Assembly: GCA_900754445.1 (NCBI GenBank)
Contig: CAAECW010000054.1
Coordinates: forward strand, 1 to 11,781
Reading direction: 5' to 3'
Length of the DNA stretch: 11,781 bases
From: an uncultured Collinsella sp.
GTDB lineage: Bacteria; Actinomycetota; Coriobacteriia; Coriobacteriales; Coriobacteriaceae
Every line of letters starts with the position of its first letter. Position 1 is the first letter of the stretch. The notes under the pieces are model-generated. The model made no database searches, was not told where the DNA came from, and saw only the letters and a program-made list of their open reading frames with translations. Shown here piece by piece: positions 1 through 6,954 of this stretch. A program made the translations under genes and the position numbers.

Positions 1-15
1 GCCCTCCCGACGGGA

Positions 16-44
16 AACGAAAAAGCCCGGTTTAAAACCGGGCT
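16..44 (-). terminator. Rho-independent terminator, minus strand
   Basis: AGCCCGG (24-30) and CCGGGCT (38-44) form a perfect 7-bp GC-rich stem, with further A/T pairing possible inside. On the minus strand the hairpin is followed by TTTTTCGTTTC (U-rich). No U-run follows it on the plus strand, so it acts leftwards. It ends the predicted minus-strand RNA starting near 164. Confidence 0.7.
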
Positions 45-164
45 CGAACAAACATGCCTATTGACAATGGCTTTCTCATATTAAAGGGGTCGCCGCCGCT
101 AAGGCGTTGACCCCTTAATCCAAGCAACGGCGCTGCCCAGCTTTCCAGAACTTGGGCTGCCGTC
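16..164 (-). ncRNA. Candidate structured small RNA or regulatory leader
   Basis: No convincing reading frame exists here, but the minus-strand transcript predicted from the promoter at 171-199 would fold into three hairpins in a row. The first pairs CGGC/GCCG (159-162 with 128-131) and GCCCA/TGGGC (153-157 with 135-139). The second pairs ATTAAGGGGTC-type arms (109-119 with 80-91, one bulged A), with an inner CGCC/GGCG stem (103-106 with 94-97). The third is an intrinsic terminator (24-44). A Shine-Dalgarno-like GGGAGGG lies on the same strand at 2-8, just past the terminator. That is the layout of a transcription-attenuating leader for a gene beyond the left edge; a stand-alone sRNA is the alternative. 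I do not recognise it as 6S, SRP, tmRNA, RNase P or a T-box. The Collinsella-1 RNA motif is one named family worth testing, but I cannot confirm a match by eye. Confidence 0.4.
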
Positions 165-170
165 GACACT

Positions 171-199
171 ATTCTACCCACGAATGATATTTTGAACAA
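171..199 (-). promoter_or_regulatory. Predicted sigma-70-type promoter on the minus strand
   Basis: Read on the minus strand, TTGTTC (194-199) is followed by a spacer of exactly 17 nt and TAGAAT (171-176), which matches the -10 consensus at five of six positions. The -35 box is weak (three of six). The expected start, near 164, falls just before the first base of a stem (162), so the promoter and the structured RNA to its left support each other. Promoter identity is inferred from sequence match only. Confidence 0.4.
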
Positions 200-311
200 T
201 CGGCAATGCTGCTCCAAAAGCCAGGCACAACTGGCACAACCTAGGCGGTCGCTGAATATGGCAAAGAAACTGTCCCTTTAACACATCCAAAATATTGCCT
301 TTACGTGTTGA

Positions 312-356
312 TGCACACGGTGTGCAATAATACTCGCACTGTGCAATAGCGCACAG
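312..356. promoter_or_regulatory. Palindrome pair, likely TetR operator
   Basis: TGCACACGGTGTGCA (312-326) is a perfect odd inverted repeat of seven bases per arm. A second dyad, CTGTGC (339-344) with GCACAG (351-356), shares its GTGC/GCAC core. Both lie just upstream of the ribosome binding site and TTG start of the tetR-type gene, where TetR-family repressors usually bind to control themselves. A -10-like AATAAT overlaps the end of the first palindrome (326-331), but I see no matching -35 box at a normal distance. Operator function is inferred from symmetry and position. Confidence 0.5.
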
Positions 357-377
357 GCTGAGTAACAAGGAGGACGC

Positions 378-1088
378 TTGTCCCAGCTCGAAAAATGCGA
401 CCGCCGGTCCCTTCGCTCGCAGCGTGCCCTTCGCCAGGCACTTGCCAGCGAGCTTGCCGAAAGCGGTGACCTTTCGCGCATTAATGTCGCGTCGCTCACC
501 GAGCGCGCTGGCCTTACGCGCCGCACGTTCTATTCGCACTACCGCGATATCCCCGACTTTATCAATCAAATCGAGGACGGCTTGCTGGCCGAGATCCGTG
601 AGCGCATTGAGCTCATCACCGCAGCTCAGCTGCCCGATCTCTACCACAACATCGATGAGCTCGAGCCGGCACCCGGTTCGGTTGAGTTGCTGCGCTACCT
701 TGCGGCCAACCGCGATTTAATCGGATCGCTGCTGGGCCCGGGCGGCGACCCCGCCTTTATTAAAAAGATCATCGATACCGCACGCGAGGCCGTGGTGCCG
801 CGCGCACAGACGGGCATTTTGGGCTTGGCGCTGGGCACCTTCTTTGACTACTACGTCACCTATGTCGTGAGTGCCGAGGTCGGCATGATCCAGCGTTGGT
901 TTGAGCGTGACCTTTCTGAATCGCCCGAGACCATGGCGCGCATTATGACGGTTATCGCCTTTGTGCGCCCCGGCGACCTGTATGGCCAACCCATCGATAT
1001 CAACGTGCCGGAATACGGCATGAAGCTATTGAACCTGCAGCTCGAGGACGCGGTCGACACCACCGCAACCGTCGAGTCCAACAACTAA
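378..1088 (+). CDS. TetR/AcrR-family transcriptional regulator
   Basis: Predicted cytoplasmic DNA-binding repressor of 236 residues, a normal length for TetR. The N-terminal part (about residues 14-66) is a TetR_N domain: the helix-turn-helix lies near 36-56, with recognition-helix sequence TRRTFYSHY (48-56), the TFYxHF-type signature of the family. The C-terminal part (about 70-220) is helical and would bind ligand and dimerise; its ligand is unknown. The start is TTG at 378, preceded by a strong AAGGAGGA (367-374) only four bases away; no ATG or GTG offers a better start nearby. The gene ends 11 nt before the activase, so the two are almost certainly one operon. Palindromes at 312-356 suggest that it controls itself and the activase. 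The family is clear; the effector and regulon are not. Confidence 0.87.
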   Translation: MSQLEKCDRRSLRSQRALRQALASELAESGDLSRINVASLTERAGLTRRTFYSHYRDIPDFINQIEDGLLAEIRERIELITAAQLPDLYHNIDELEPAPGSVELLRYLAANRDLIGSLLGPGGDPAFIKKIIDTAREAVVPRAQTGILGLALGTFFDYYVTYVVSAEVGMIQRWFERDLSESPETMARIMTVIAFVRPGDLYGQPIDINVPEYGMKLLNLQLEDAVDTTATVESNN

Positions 1089-1099
1089 GAGGAGAGACA

Positions 1100-4000
1100 A
1101 TGAGCAAACTCGTCGAGGGCATTAAAGACCGTGTGGTCGCTGCCGCACGCGAGGCCGCGCCCGCCGTGGTGGACGCCGCGCAGAAGGCCGCGACCGCGGC
1201 TGCCGAGAAAGTTGCCGAGGCAGTTGCCGATGCCAAGAACGTGGCAGGGGAGACGTCCGTCGTCAGCGAGCCCGCCACCGCCGCTGAGCCCGTAGCCGCC
1301 GCCCAGGCCCCCGAAGGCGCGATCTTCAACCCCGAGAACGCTCGTGGCAATCTGCACCTGGGCATCGACGTGGGCTCCACCACCGTTAAGCTCGCCGTGC
1401 TCAACGACGACAACCAGATCGTCTACGCCAAGTACCAGCGCCACCACACCGACGTCCGTGCCTGCGCCCGCGACCTGTTCGAGGGCGCTGCGACCGTGCT
1501 GCCGACGGCCCAGATGACCTGCGCCATTACCGGCTCGGGTGGCCTGCTGCTGTCCCAGTGGCTCGACCTGGAGTTTGTCCAGGAGGTCATCGCCAGCAAG
1601 CGTGCCGTCGAGACCCTCATCCCGGCCACCGATGTCGCCATCGAGCTGGGCGGAGAGGACGCCAAGATCATCTACTTCGACAACGGCATCGAGCAGCGCA
1701 TGAACGGCACCTGCGCCGGCGGCACGGGCGCGTTCATCGACCAGATGGCCACTCTGCTGCACACCGACGCCAGCGGCCTTAACGAACTCGCGGCCAACGC
1801 CACCACCATCTATCCCATCGCCAGCCGCTGCGGCGTTTTTGCCAAGACCGACGTCCAGCCGCTGCTCAACGAAGGTGCCCGCCCCGAGGACGTGGCTGCC
1901 TCCATCTTTCAGGCTGTCGTGACCCAGACCATCTCGGGCCTGGCATGCGGCCGTCCCATCCGCGGCAACGTCGCCTTCCTGGGCGGCCCGCTGCAGTACC
2001 TCTCCGAGCTGCGCCACCGCTTCTACCTCACGCTCAACCTGGACGAGGAGCACCGTATCGTGCCCCAAAACGCTCACCTGTTTGTGGCGAGCGGCGCCGC
2101 CATGGCGCACGAGTCCAACAAGCTCAGCACGTTCCCGCAGCTCATCGAGGCTATCGACAGCCTGGGTGACACGCAGGGTGCCGAGGTCGAGCGTCTGGAT
2201 CCGCTCTTTGCCACCGACGAGGACTTTGCCGAGATCAAGACCCGCCACGACCAGGAAGTCGTCCCCAAGGGCAAGCTCGACGGCTACACCGGCCGCGTGT
2301 TCATCGGCATCGACGCCGGCTCCACCACCATGAAGGCCGCGCTCGTGGGCGAGGACGGTCAGCTGCTGCACACCTGGTACGGCAACAACAACGGCGACAT
2401 CCTTGGCACGGCCAAGGTCATCATGGCCGATTTCTACAACCACATCCCCGCCGGCTGCACCATCGGCCACGTGACAACTACGGGCTACGGCGAGGCGCTG
2501 CTCATCGAGGCGCTCAAGGCCGACTCCGGCGAGATCGAGACCGTTGCGCACCTGCGCGGCGCCAAGGCGTTCCTGCCCGGCGTCGAGTTTATTCTGGACA
2601 TTGGCGGCCAGGACATGAAGTGCCTGCGCGTCAAGGACGGCGTTATCGAGCACATCATGCTCAACGAGGCCTGCTCGTCGGGTTGCGGTAGCTTTATCGA
2701 GAGCTTCGCCGTCTCTATGAACATGGACGTGCGCGCGTTTGCCGATGCCGCCATCCATGCCAAGGCCCCGGTCGACCTGGGCAGTCGCTGCACGGTCTTT
2801 ATGAACTCGCGCGTCAAGCAGGCGCAAAAGGAAGGCGCCACGGTGGGCGACATTGCGGCCGGCCTGTCCTATTCCGTCATCAAGAATGCCCTGTTCAAAG
2901 TCATTAAGTTGCGCGATCCCAAGGAGATCGGCAGCCAGGTAATCGTTCAGGGCGGCACCTTTATGTCCGATGCCACGCTGCGCGCGTTTGAGCAGCTCAC
3001 CGGCGTTCACGCCGTGCGCCCCGACATCGCCGGCTGCATGGGCGCCTATGGTGCGGCCCTGCTCGCCCGCGATCGCGCCGGCGCCGACGGCACTTCGACC
3101 ATTCTTTCTGCCGAGGACATCGCGCACCTCACCGTGACGCAAAAACACGTCCGCTGCGGTCGTTGCTCCAACAACTGTCAGCTCACCGTCAACGATTTTG
3201 GCGGCGGTAGGCGCTTCATTACCGGTAACCGCTGCGAGAAGGGTGCCGGCCACAAAAAGCAGAAGACCGAGGCCCCCAACCTCTTCAAAAAGAAAAACGA
3301 GCTGCTCTTTAACCGCGAGGTGCTGAGCCCCGACGAGGCCCCGCGCGGCACCGTCGGCATCCCGCGCGCACTCAACATGTACGAGAACTACCCCTTCTGG
3401 CACGCGTTCTTTACACGCCTGGGCTTTAGCGTGCAGCTGTCCGACCAGTCGAGCAAAAAGACCTACCAGGCGGGCATCGAGTCCATGCCGTCCGAGAGCG
3501 TGTGCTATCCGGCCAAGATGAGCCACGGCCACGTGATGAACCTTATCGACCGCGATGTCGACTTCATTTGGATGCCGTGCGTGCGCTGGGAGCGCAAGGA
3601 GGATCCGACGGCTGGCAACTGCTATAACTGCCCTATCGTCATGAGCTACCCCACGGCGTTGGCACTCAACATCGACGAGATCCGCGAGCAGAACATCGAG
3701 TTCCTGTACCCATTTGTGCCCTATCACGATAAGACCGAGCTCAAGCGTCGTCTGTACCAGGTGCTCGCCGTCGACCGTGTGGCCGATGCGCAAGCCGGTC
3801 GCGGTCGCGTGCGCGGTCCCAAGATCACGCGCTCCGAGGTCGATGCCGCCGTCAACGCTGCCTTTGAGGCCGATGCGCGTTTCCACGAGGACATCCAGAC
3901 CATGGGCGAGGAGGCTCTTAAGTGGGTTGAGGATCACGGCGGTCACGGCATTGTGCTCGCCGGCCGTCCTTACCACAATGACCCCGAGATCAACCACGCC

Positions 4001-5881
4001 CTGCCTGAGCTTATCTCGAGCTTTGGCTTTGCGGTCTTTACCGAGGATTCGCTCGCGCATCTCGTGAAGCCCGAGCGCCCGATCCGCGTCGTCGACCAGT
4101 GGATGTACCACTCGCGCCTCTACGCCGTGGCCCGTTTTGTGACGATGCGCAACGATCTGGACCTGATCCAGCTCAACTCTTTCGGCTGCGGCCTCGATGC
4201 CCTGACCACCGATCAGGTGCAGGAGATTCTGGAAGCCAGCGGCAAGATCTATACCGTGCTCAAGATCGACGAGGTATCCAACCTGGGCGCCGCGCGTATC
4301 CGTATTCGCTCGCTCATGGCAGCGCTCAAGGACCAGGAGGCCGAGCGCCTGGCCGAGGCCACGGCCGCGGGCGAGGCCTACGAGCAGGGCGATGCCGCGC
4401 CGGTGGGGCCCTCCACGGATGCCCCCGCGTTCGCGAGCCGCAAGTACACGTTCGAAGCGCAGCGTGAGAGCGCATCGACCGCGTGGCCCAAGGTGCCCTT
4501 TACCGAGCAGATGCGCGACGAGGGCTACACCATTCTGTGCCCGCAGATGGCGCCGATCCACTTTGACCTGGTCAAAGAGGTGTTCCGCGGTGCCGGCTAC
4601 AACCTGGAGCTGCTGCCCTCGACCGACCATGACGCCGTCGAGGCGGGCCTGCGCTACGTGAACAATGACATCTGCTATCCGTCGATTCTGGTGACGGGCC
4701 AGATTATGGAGGCCATCGAGAGCGGTCGGTACGATCTGTCCAAGACGGCTGTGGTCATCAGCCAGACCGGCGGCGGCTGCCGTGCCACCAACTACATCGC
4801 ACTCATCCGCAAGGCCCTGCGCGAGAGCGGCCACCCCGAGATTCCGGTGATCTCGCTTTCGGCCGTGGCGCTCGGCGAGGACAACCCCGGCTTTAAGATT
4901 ACGCCAGCGCTGCTTAAGCAGGCAGTTTACGCGGTACTCTTTGGCGACGTGATGATGCAGATGCTCTATCGCTGCCGCCCGTACGAGGCCACGCCCGGTG
5001 CCGCCAACGCGCTCTACGAGGAGTACATGGCGCGCGCCCGCAAGCTGGCGCCCAAGTTCAACAGGCACAACTACACCAAGCTGTGCCGCGAGGCCATCCG
5101 CGCGTTCGACACCATGCCGCTCGTGGGCGAGGGCACCAAGCCGCGCGTGGGTGTGGTCGGCGAGATTCTGGTCAAGTTCCATCCCACGGCCAACAACCAC
5201 GTGGTCGACGTGATCGAGCGCGAGGGCTGTGAGGCCGTGGTGCCGGGCCTGCTCGACTTCTTCCTGTACTCCATGAGCAACGCCGAGTTGCAGAAAGACG
5301 AGCTGGGAAGCTCTGCCACTACGCGCGCTGGTATGCAGGCGCTCATCAAGCTCGTGGACTGGATGCGCACGCCGGTGGAAGAGATGCTCGAAAAGTCCCG
5401 CCGCTTTGAGGCGCCCGAGCGCATCGGCACCATGGCCGACAAGGCCCGCACGGTGCTTTCGGTGTGCAACAACATGGGCGAGGGCTGGTTACTCACGGCC
5501 GAGATGCTCGACCTGATCGATCACGGTGCGCCCAACATCATCTGCACGCAGCCCTTTGCGTGCCTGCCCAATCACGTGGTGGGCAAGGCCGTGATCAAGG
5601 AGCTGCGCCGTCAGCACCCCGAGAGCAATATCGTCGCGGTGGACTACGACCCCGGTGCGTCCGAGGTCAACCAGCTCAACCGCATTAAGCTCATGATTAG
5701 CGTGGCCAAGGAAAACATGCGCGCCGGTAAGGGCTTTAAGCTCGAGAAGGTGGCGCCGCTCGCGATGGACGAGGTCACCGGTCAGATGCGTGCCCACGAC
5801 GGCTGTGCGAGCTGCGGATCTGCCAGTGAGGAGGCCGTTGCATCGGTCGCCAAGCGCCTGGGGCGCGGTATTAAGAAGTAG
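1100..5881 (+). CDS. Fused acyl-CoA dehydratase activase / dehydratase-like Fe-S protein
   Basis: Single chain of 1593 residues, preceded by GAGGAGAG and starting with ATG. Residues 1-85 are an Ala-rich helical extension. Two BadF/BadG/HgdC-type ATPase modules follow: the first has GIDVGSTT (88-95), LGGEDAK (183-189), Cys205 and Cys244; the second has GIDAGSTT (403-410), DIGGQDMK (500-507), Cys525 and Cys564. Then come a cysteine cluster C686/C689/C693/C712, a DUF2229-type module from about 752 (IPRALNMYENYPFW, SVCYPAK), a linker at about 1074-1142, and a C-terminal HgdB/COG3581-like module with Cys1147, Cys1192 and Cys1227 and a CxxC at 1569/1572. In characterised relatives the ATPase dimer holds one [4Fe-4S] cluster and uses ATP to push a low-potential electron into a 2-hydroxyacyl-CoA dehydratase. 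These long fusions are common in anaerobes, but to my knowledge their substrate is not established. Likely soluble, oxygen-sensitive and TetR-controlled. Confidence 0.9.
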   Translation: MSKLVEGIKDRVVAAAREAAPAVVDAAQKAATAAAEKVAEAVADAKNVAGETSVVSEPATAAEPVAAAQAPEGAIFNPENARGNLHLGIDVGSTTVKLAVLNDDNQIVYAKYQRHHTDVRACARDLFEGAATVLPTAQMTCAITGSGGLLLSQWLDLEFVQEVIASKRAVETLIPATDVAIELGGEDAKIIYFDNGIEQRMNGTCAGGTGAFIDQMATLLHTDASGLNELAANATTIYPIASRCGVFAKTDVQPLLNEGARPEDVAASIFQAVVTQTISGLACGRPIRGNVAFLGGPLQYLSELRHRFYLTLNLDEEHRIVPQNAHLFVASGAAMAHESNKLSTFPQLIEAIDSLGDTQGAEVERLDPLFATDEDFAEIKTRHDQEVVPKGKLDGYTGRVFIGIDAGSTTMKAALVGEDGQLLHTWYGNNNGDILGTAKVIMADFYNHIPAGCTIGHVTTTGYGEALLIEALKADSGEIETVAHLRGAKAFLPGVEFILDIGGQDMKCLRVKDGVIEHIMLNEACSSGCGSFIESFAVSMNMDVRAFADAAIHAKAPVDLGSRCTVFMNSRVKQAQKEGATVGDIAAGLSYSVIKNALFKVIKLRDPKEIGSQVIVQGGTFMSDATLRAFEQLTGVHAVRPDIAGCMGAYGAALLARDRAGADGTSTILSAEDIAHLTVTQKHVRCGRCSNNCQLTVNDFGGGRRFITGNRCEKGAGHKKQKTEAPNLFKKKNELLFNREVLSPDEAPRGTVGIPRALNMYENYPFWHAFFTRLGFSVQLSDQSSKKTYQAGIESMPSESVCYPAKMSHGHVMNLIDRDVDFIWMPCVRWERKEDPTAGNCYNCPIVMSYPTALALNIDEIREQNIEFLYPFVPYHDKTELKRRLYQVLAVDRVADAQAGRGRVRGPKITRSEVDAAVNAAFEADARFHEDIQTMGEEALKWVEDHGGHGIVLAGRPYHNDPEINHALPELISSFGFAVFTEDSLAHLVKPERPIRVVDQWMYHSRLYAVARFVTMRNDLDLIQLNSFGCGLDALTTDQVQEILEASGKIYTVLKIDEVSNLGAARIRIRSLMAALKDQEAERLAEATAAGEAYEQGDAAPVGPSTDAPAFASRKYTFEAQRESASTAWPKVPFTEQMRDEGYTILCPQMAPIHFDLVKEVFRGAGYNLELLPSTDHDAVEAGLRYVNNDICYPSILVTGQIMEAIESGRYDLSKTAVVISQTGGGCRATNYIALIRKALRESGHPEIPVISLSAVALGEDNPGFKITPALLKQAVYAVLFGDVMMQMLYRCRPYEATPGAANALYEEYMARARKLAPKFNRHNYTKLCREAIRAFDTMPLVGEGTKPRVGVVGEILVKFHPTANNHVVDVIEREGCEAVVPGLLDFFLYSMSNAELQKDELGSSATTRAGMQALIKLVDWMRTPVEEMLEKSRRFEAPERIGTMADKARTVLSVCNNMGEGWLLTAEMLDLIDHGAPNIICTQPFACLPNHVVGKAVIKELRRQHPESNIVAVDYDPGASEVNQLNRIKLMISVAKENMRAGKGFKLEKVAPLAMDEVTGQMRAHDGCASCGSASEEAVASVAKRLGRGIKK

Positions 5882-5910
5882 TTGGCCTACTTCGAGCCGG
5901 ATATAAGACA

Positions 5911-5946
5911 AACGGGTGGTAGTCGTACCGGCTACCACCCGTTTTT
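5911..5946 (+). terminator. Strong Rho-independent terminator of the tetR-activase operon
   Basis: A perfect 12-bp stem, AACGGGTGGTAG (5911-5922) with CTACCACCCGTT (5932-5943), has a 9-nt loop and runs into TTTTT (5942-5946). It lies 30 nt after the activase stop codon and ends the operon. Confidence 0.93.
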
Positions 5947-5966
5947 GCTGAACATATGTTGCGCAA

Positions 5967-6187
5967 ATGATTTCGCTGCAGCCTTCCGTGGGCTTGTCCG
6001 ATTTCTGGGTCGGCTCGGGCTTTGAGGACAAGTTGCTGCAGGCCCAAGGCGATTTTTCGCTCAACGCAGGCCAGCACAGTGTGACCTATCTGCCAAACGA
6101 CGAGACGACCGCTACGGTCTGGCCATCACCACCTACGAGATGGAAGCCGAAAAGTACATCTACCGCGTGTACAAGTACGAGCTGTAG
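5967..6187 (+). pseudogene. Frameshifted gene remnant, family not recognised
   Basis: Two adjacent frames carry typical host codon use and plausible protein sequence, joined by a one-base frame change near 6105-6107. The first part runs from ATG 5967 (MISLQPSVGLSDFWVGSGFE...) to about LPNDE. The second continues one frame back as DRYGLAITTYEMEAEKYIYR...YEL and stops with TAG at 6185-6187. After the junction the original frame turns into Ser/Pro/Thr/Arg-rich nonsense, as expected for out-of-frame GC-rich DNA. Restoring one lost base gives about 73 residues. There is no ribosome binding site before ATG 5967 and the stretch begins 20 nt after a terminator, so it is probably the 3' end of a decayed gene rather than a live small gene. 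A sequencing error is the alternative. I do not recognise the family. Confidence 0.45.
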
Positions 6188-6259
6188 GGCCGCGCTTAGG
6201 TTTGACCAATGGAGTATGAAAACACGCCGTTCGCCGATGCCCCCTCCGCGAGTGGCAGC

Positions 6260-6327
6260 CATATGTTTTGATATCAGAAACATATAGTTGTCGCCAGCCT
6301 GCTGGCGACGTTCCCCCTGATATCAGA
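6260..6327. repeat. Palindrome-rich intergenic element
   Basis: This stretch holds a near-palindrome, ATATGTTT (6261-6268), TGATATCA (6269-6276), then AAACATAT (6278-6285), with one extra G before the last arm. A hairpin follows, GTCGCCAG (6290-6297) with CTGGCGAC (6302-6309), then CTGATATCAG (6317-6326), a perfect palindrome. TGATATCAGA occurs twice as a direct repeat (6269-6278 and 6318-6327), flanking the hairpin. No U-run follows the hairpin on either strand, so it is not a simple terminator. It could be an operator pair for the gene at 6378, or a remnant of a small palindromic repeat element. Confidence 0.5.
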
Positions 6328-6377
6328 GGCTCCAGGTATGTTTCGCGCTCCGTTAAACAACTATCGATTGGGCTAAC

Positions 6378-6827
6378 ATGGACCGCCGTGCTATTTCGGT
6401 AACCCTTGCAGTGGTCTGTCTGACTGTGCTCCTGGGCGCTACAGGGCTGTTTGCTATAAGCCGAGAAACGTCCTATATGCAGGAATGCGCTTCCGAAGGG
6501 TTTGCCATTGATGGTTACTACCGGGATGACAAAACGAGTCGGGAAATCCTGGCCTTTCTTGAGGAGGATGGCTGTCGATGGCAACTGGTCGACAAAGACG
6601 GCAGCTGCGTTGACGGGCAGTTTAAGCGTACGGATGACCCCAACATCCTGATATTAAAGAAGGAAAACGGCGAAGAATTCGGCACGGTTCACGTTGCGTA
6701 TATATCGCGCCGACGCAATCAGGGGCAGATTTACCTAATTAGAAATACTAAGGTGACCCGATTTTATCTTGTGAGCACCGATCCAGCGTTTACGGTGGGG
6801 TCTGGCGATGTCGATGCGGACGTCTGA
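6378..6827 (+). CDS. Hypothetical membrane-anchored or exported small protein
   Basis: Encodes 149 residues. Residues 1-5 are MDRRA; a hydrophobic segment follows (about 6-27, ISVTLAVVCLTVLLGATGLFAI), reading as a signal anchor or uncleaved signal sequence. The remainder is a soluble domain, probably outside the membrane and probably beta-rich, with Cys37, Cys66 and Cys76 and a repeated pattern of short strands (GYYRDD, RWQLVDKDGSC, ILILKKENGEEFGTVHVAYI, QIYLIRN). The ATG is the first start after an in-frame TAA at 6354-6356, but no clear Shine-Dalgarno sequence precedes it, so the start is moderately secure. Base composition is less GC-rich than in the flanking genes. A terminator follows closely. 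I do not recognise a family and assign no function. Confidence 0.62.
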   Translation: MDRRAISVTLAVVCLTVLLGATGLFAISRETSYMQECASEGFAIDGYYRDDKTSREILAFLEEDGCRWQLVDKDGSCVDGQFKRTDDPNILILKKENGEEFGTVHVAYISRRRNQGQIYLIRNTKVTRFYLVSTDPAFTVGSGDVDADV

Positions 6828-6847
6828 TTCACGGCAATAAAACAGCG

Positions 6848-6882
6848 AGCGGGGCGCGGACGTGAACTACGTCCCGCTTTTT
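6848..6882 (+). terminator. Terminator after the 6378-6827 gene
   Basis: AGCGGG (6848-6853) can pair with CCCGCT (6873-6878), enclosing ACGT/ACGT (6860-6863 with 6869-6872) around the loop GAACT, and the hairpin is followed directly by a T-run (6878-6882). The 5' arm carries six unpaired bases, so the stem is imperfect. It lies between convergent genes. On the minus strand the hairpin is followed after a few bases by TTTTATT, so weak bidirectional use for the DUF389 gene is possible. Confidence 0.65.
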
Positions 6883-6954
6883 GCTTGTGCCTGCGTCGCG
6901 TCTGAGCCTCGCCGCGACTTGCGCCTGTGCGCGGGAGCCATCCCATGCTCCGCA

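Noticed and set aside
61..84. TTGACA at 61-66 as a plus-strand promoter
   Set aside because: The nearest -10-like TATTAA is only 12 nt away, too close, and the site lies within the predicted minus-strand RNA.
32..217. 61-codon minus-strand frame at the left edge
   Set aside because: Its 3' end lies inside the terminator hairpin and its body covers conserved-looking stems; no ribosome binding site. Structured RNA explains the region better.
220..240. GCCAG/CTGGC dyad and GGCACAAC tandem pair as a regulatory site
   Set aside because: Short, and not aligned with a promoter or start on the plus strand; could be chance.
1000..1413. Minus-strand Ala/Ser-rich frame opposite the activase N-terminus
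   Set aside because: Low-complexity shadow of the Ala-rich helix; the tetR-activase junction on the plus strand explains the region.
1085..5200. A 1371-codon open frame on the minus strand, opposite the activase gene
   Set aside because: Its translation is His/Arg/Gly/Val/Leu-rich without any domain, as expected from the antisense of GC-biased codons. The plus strand there carries clear, ordered family motifs and a good ribosome binding site.
6290..6309. GC-rich hairpin as a terminator
   Set aside because: No U-run follows on either strand; it fits better as part of a palindromic element.
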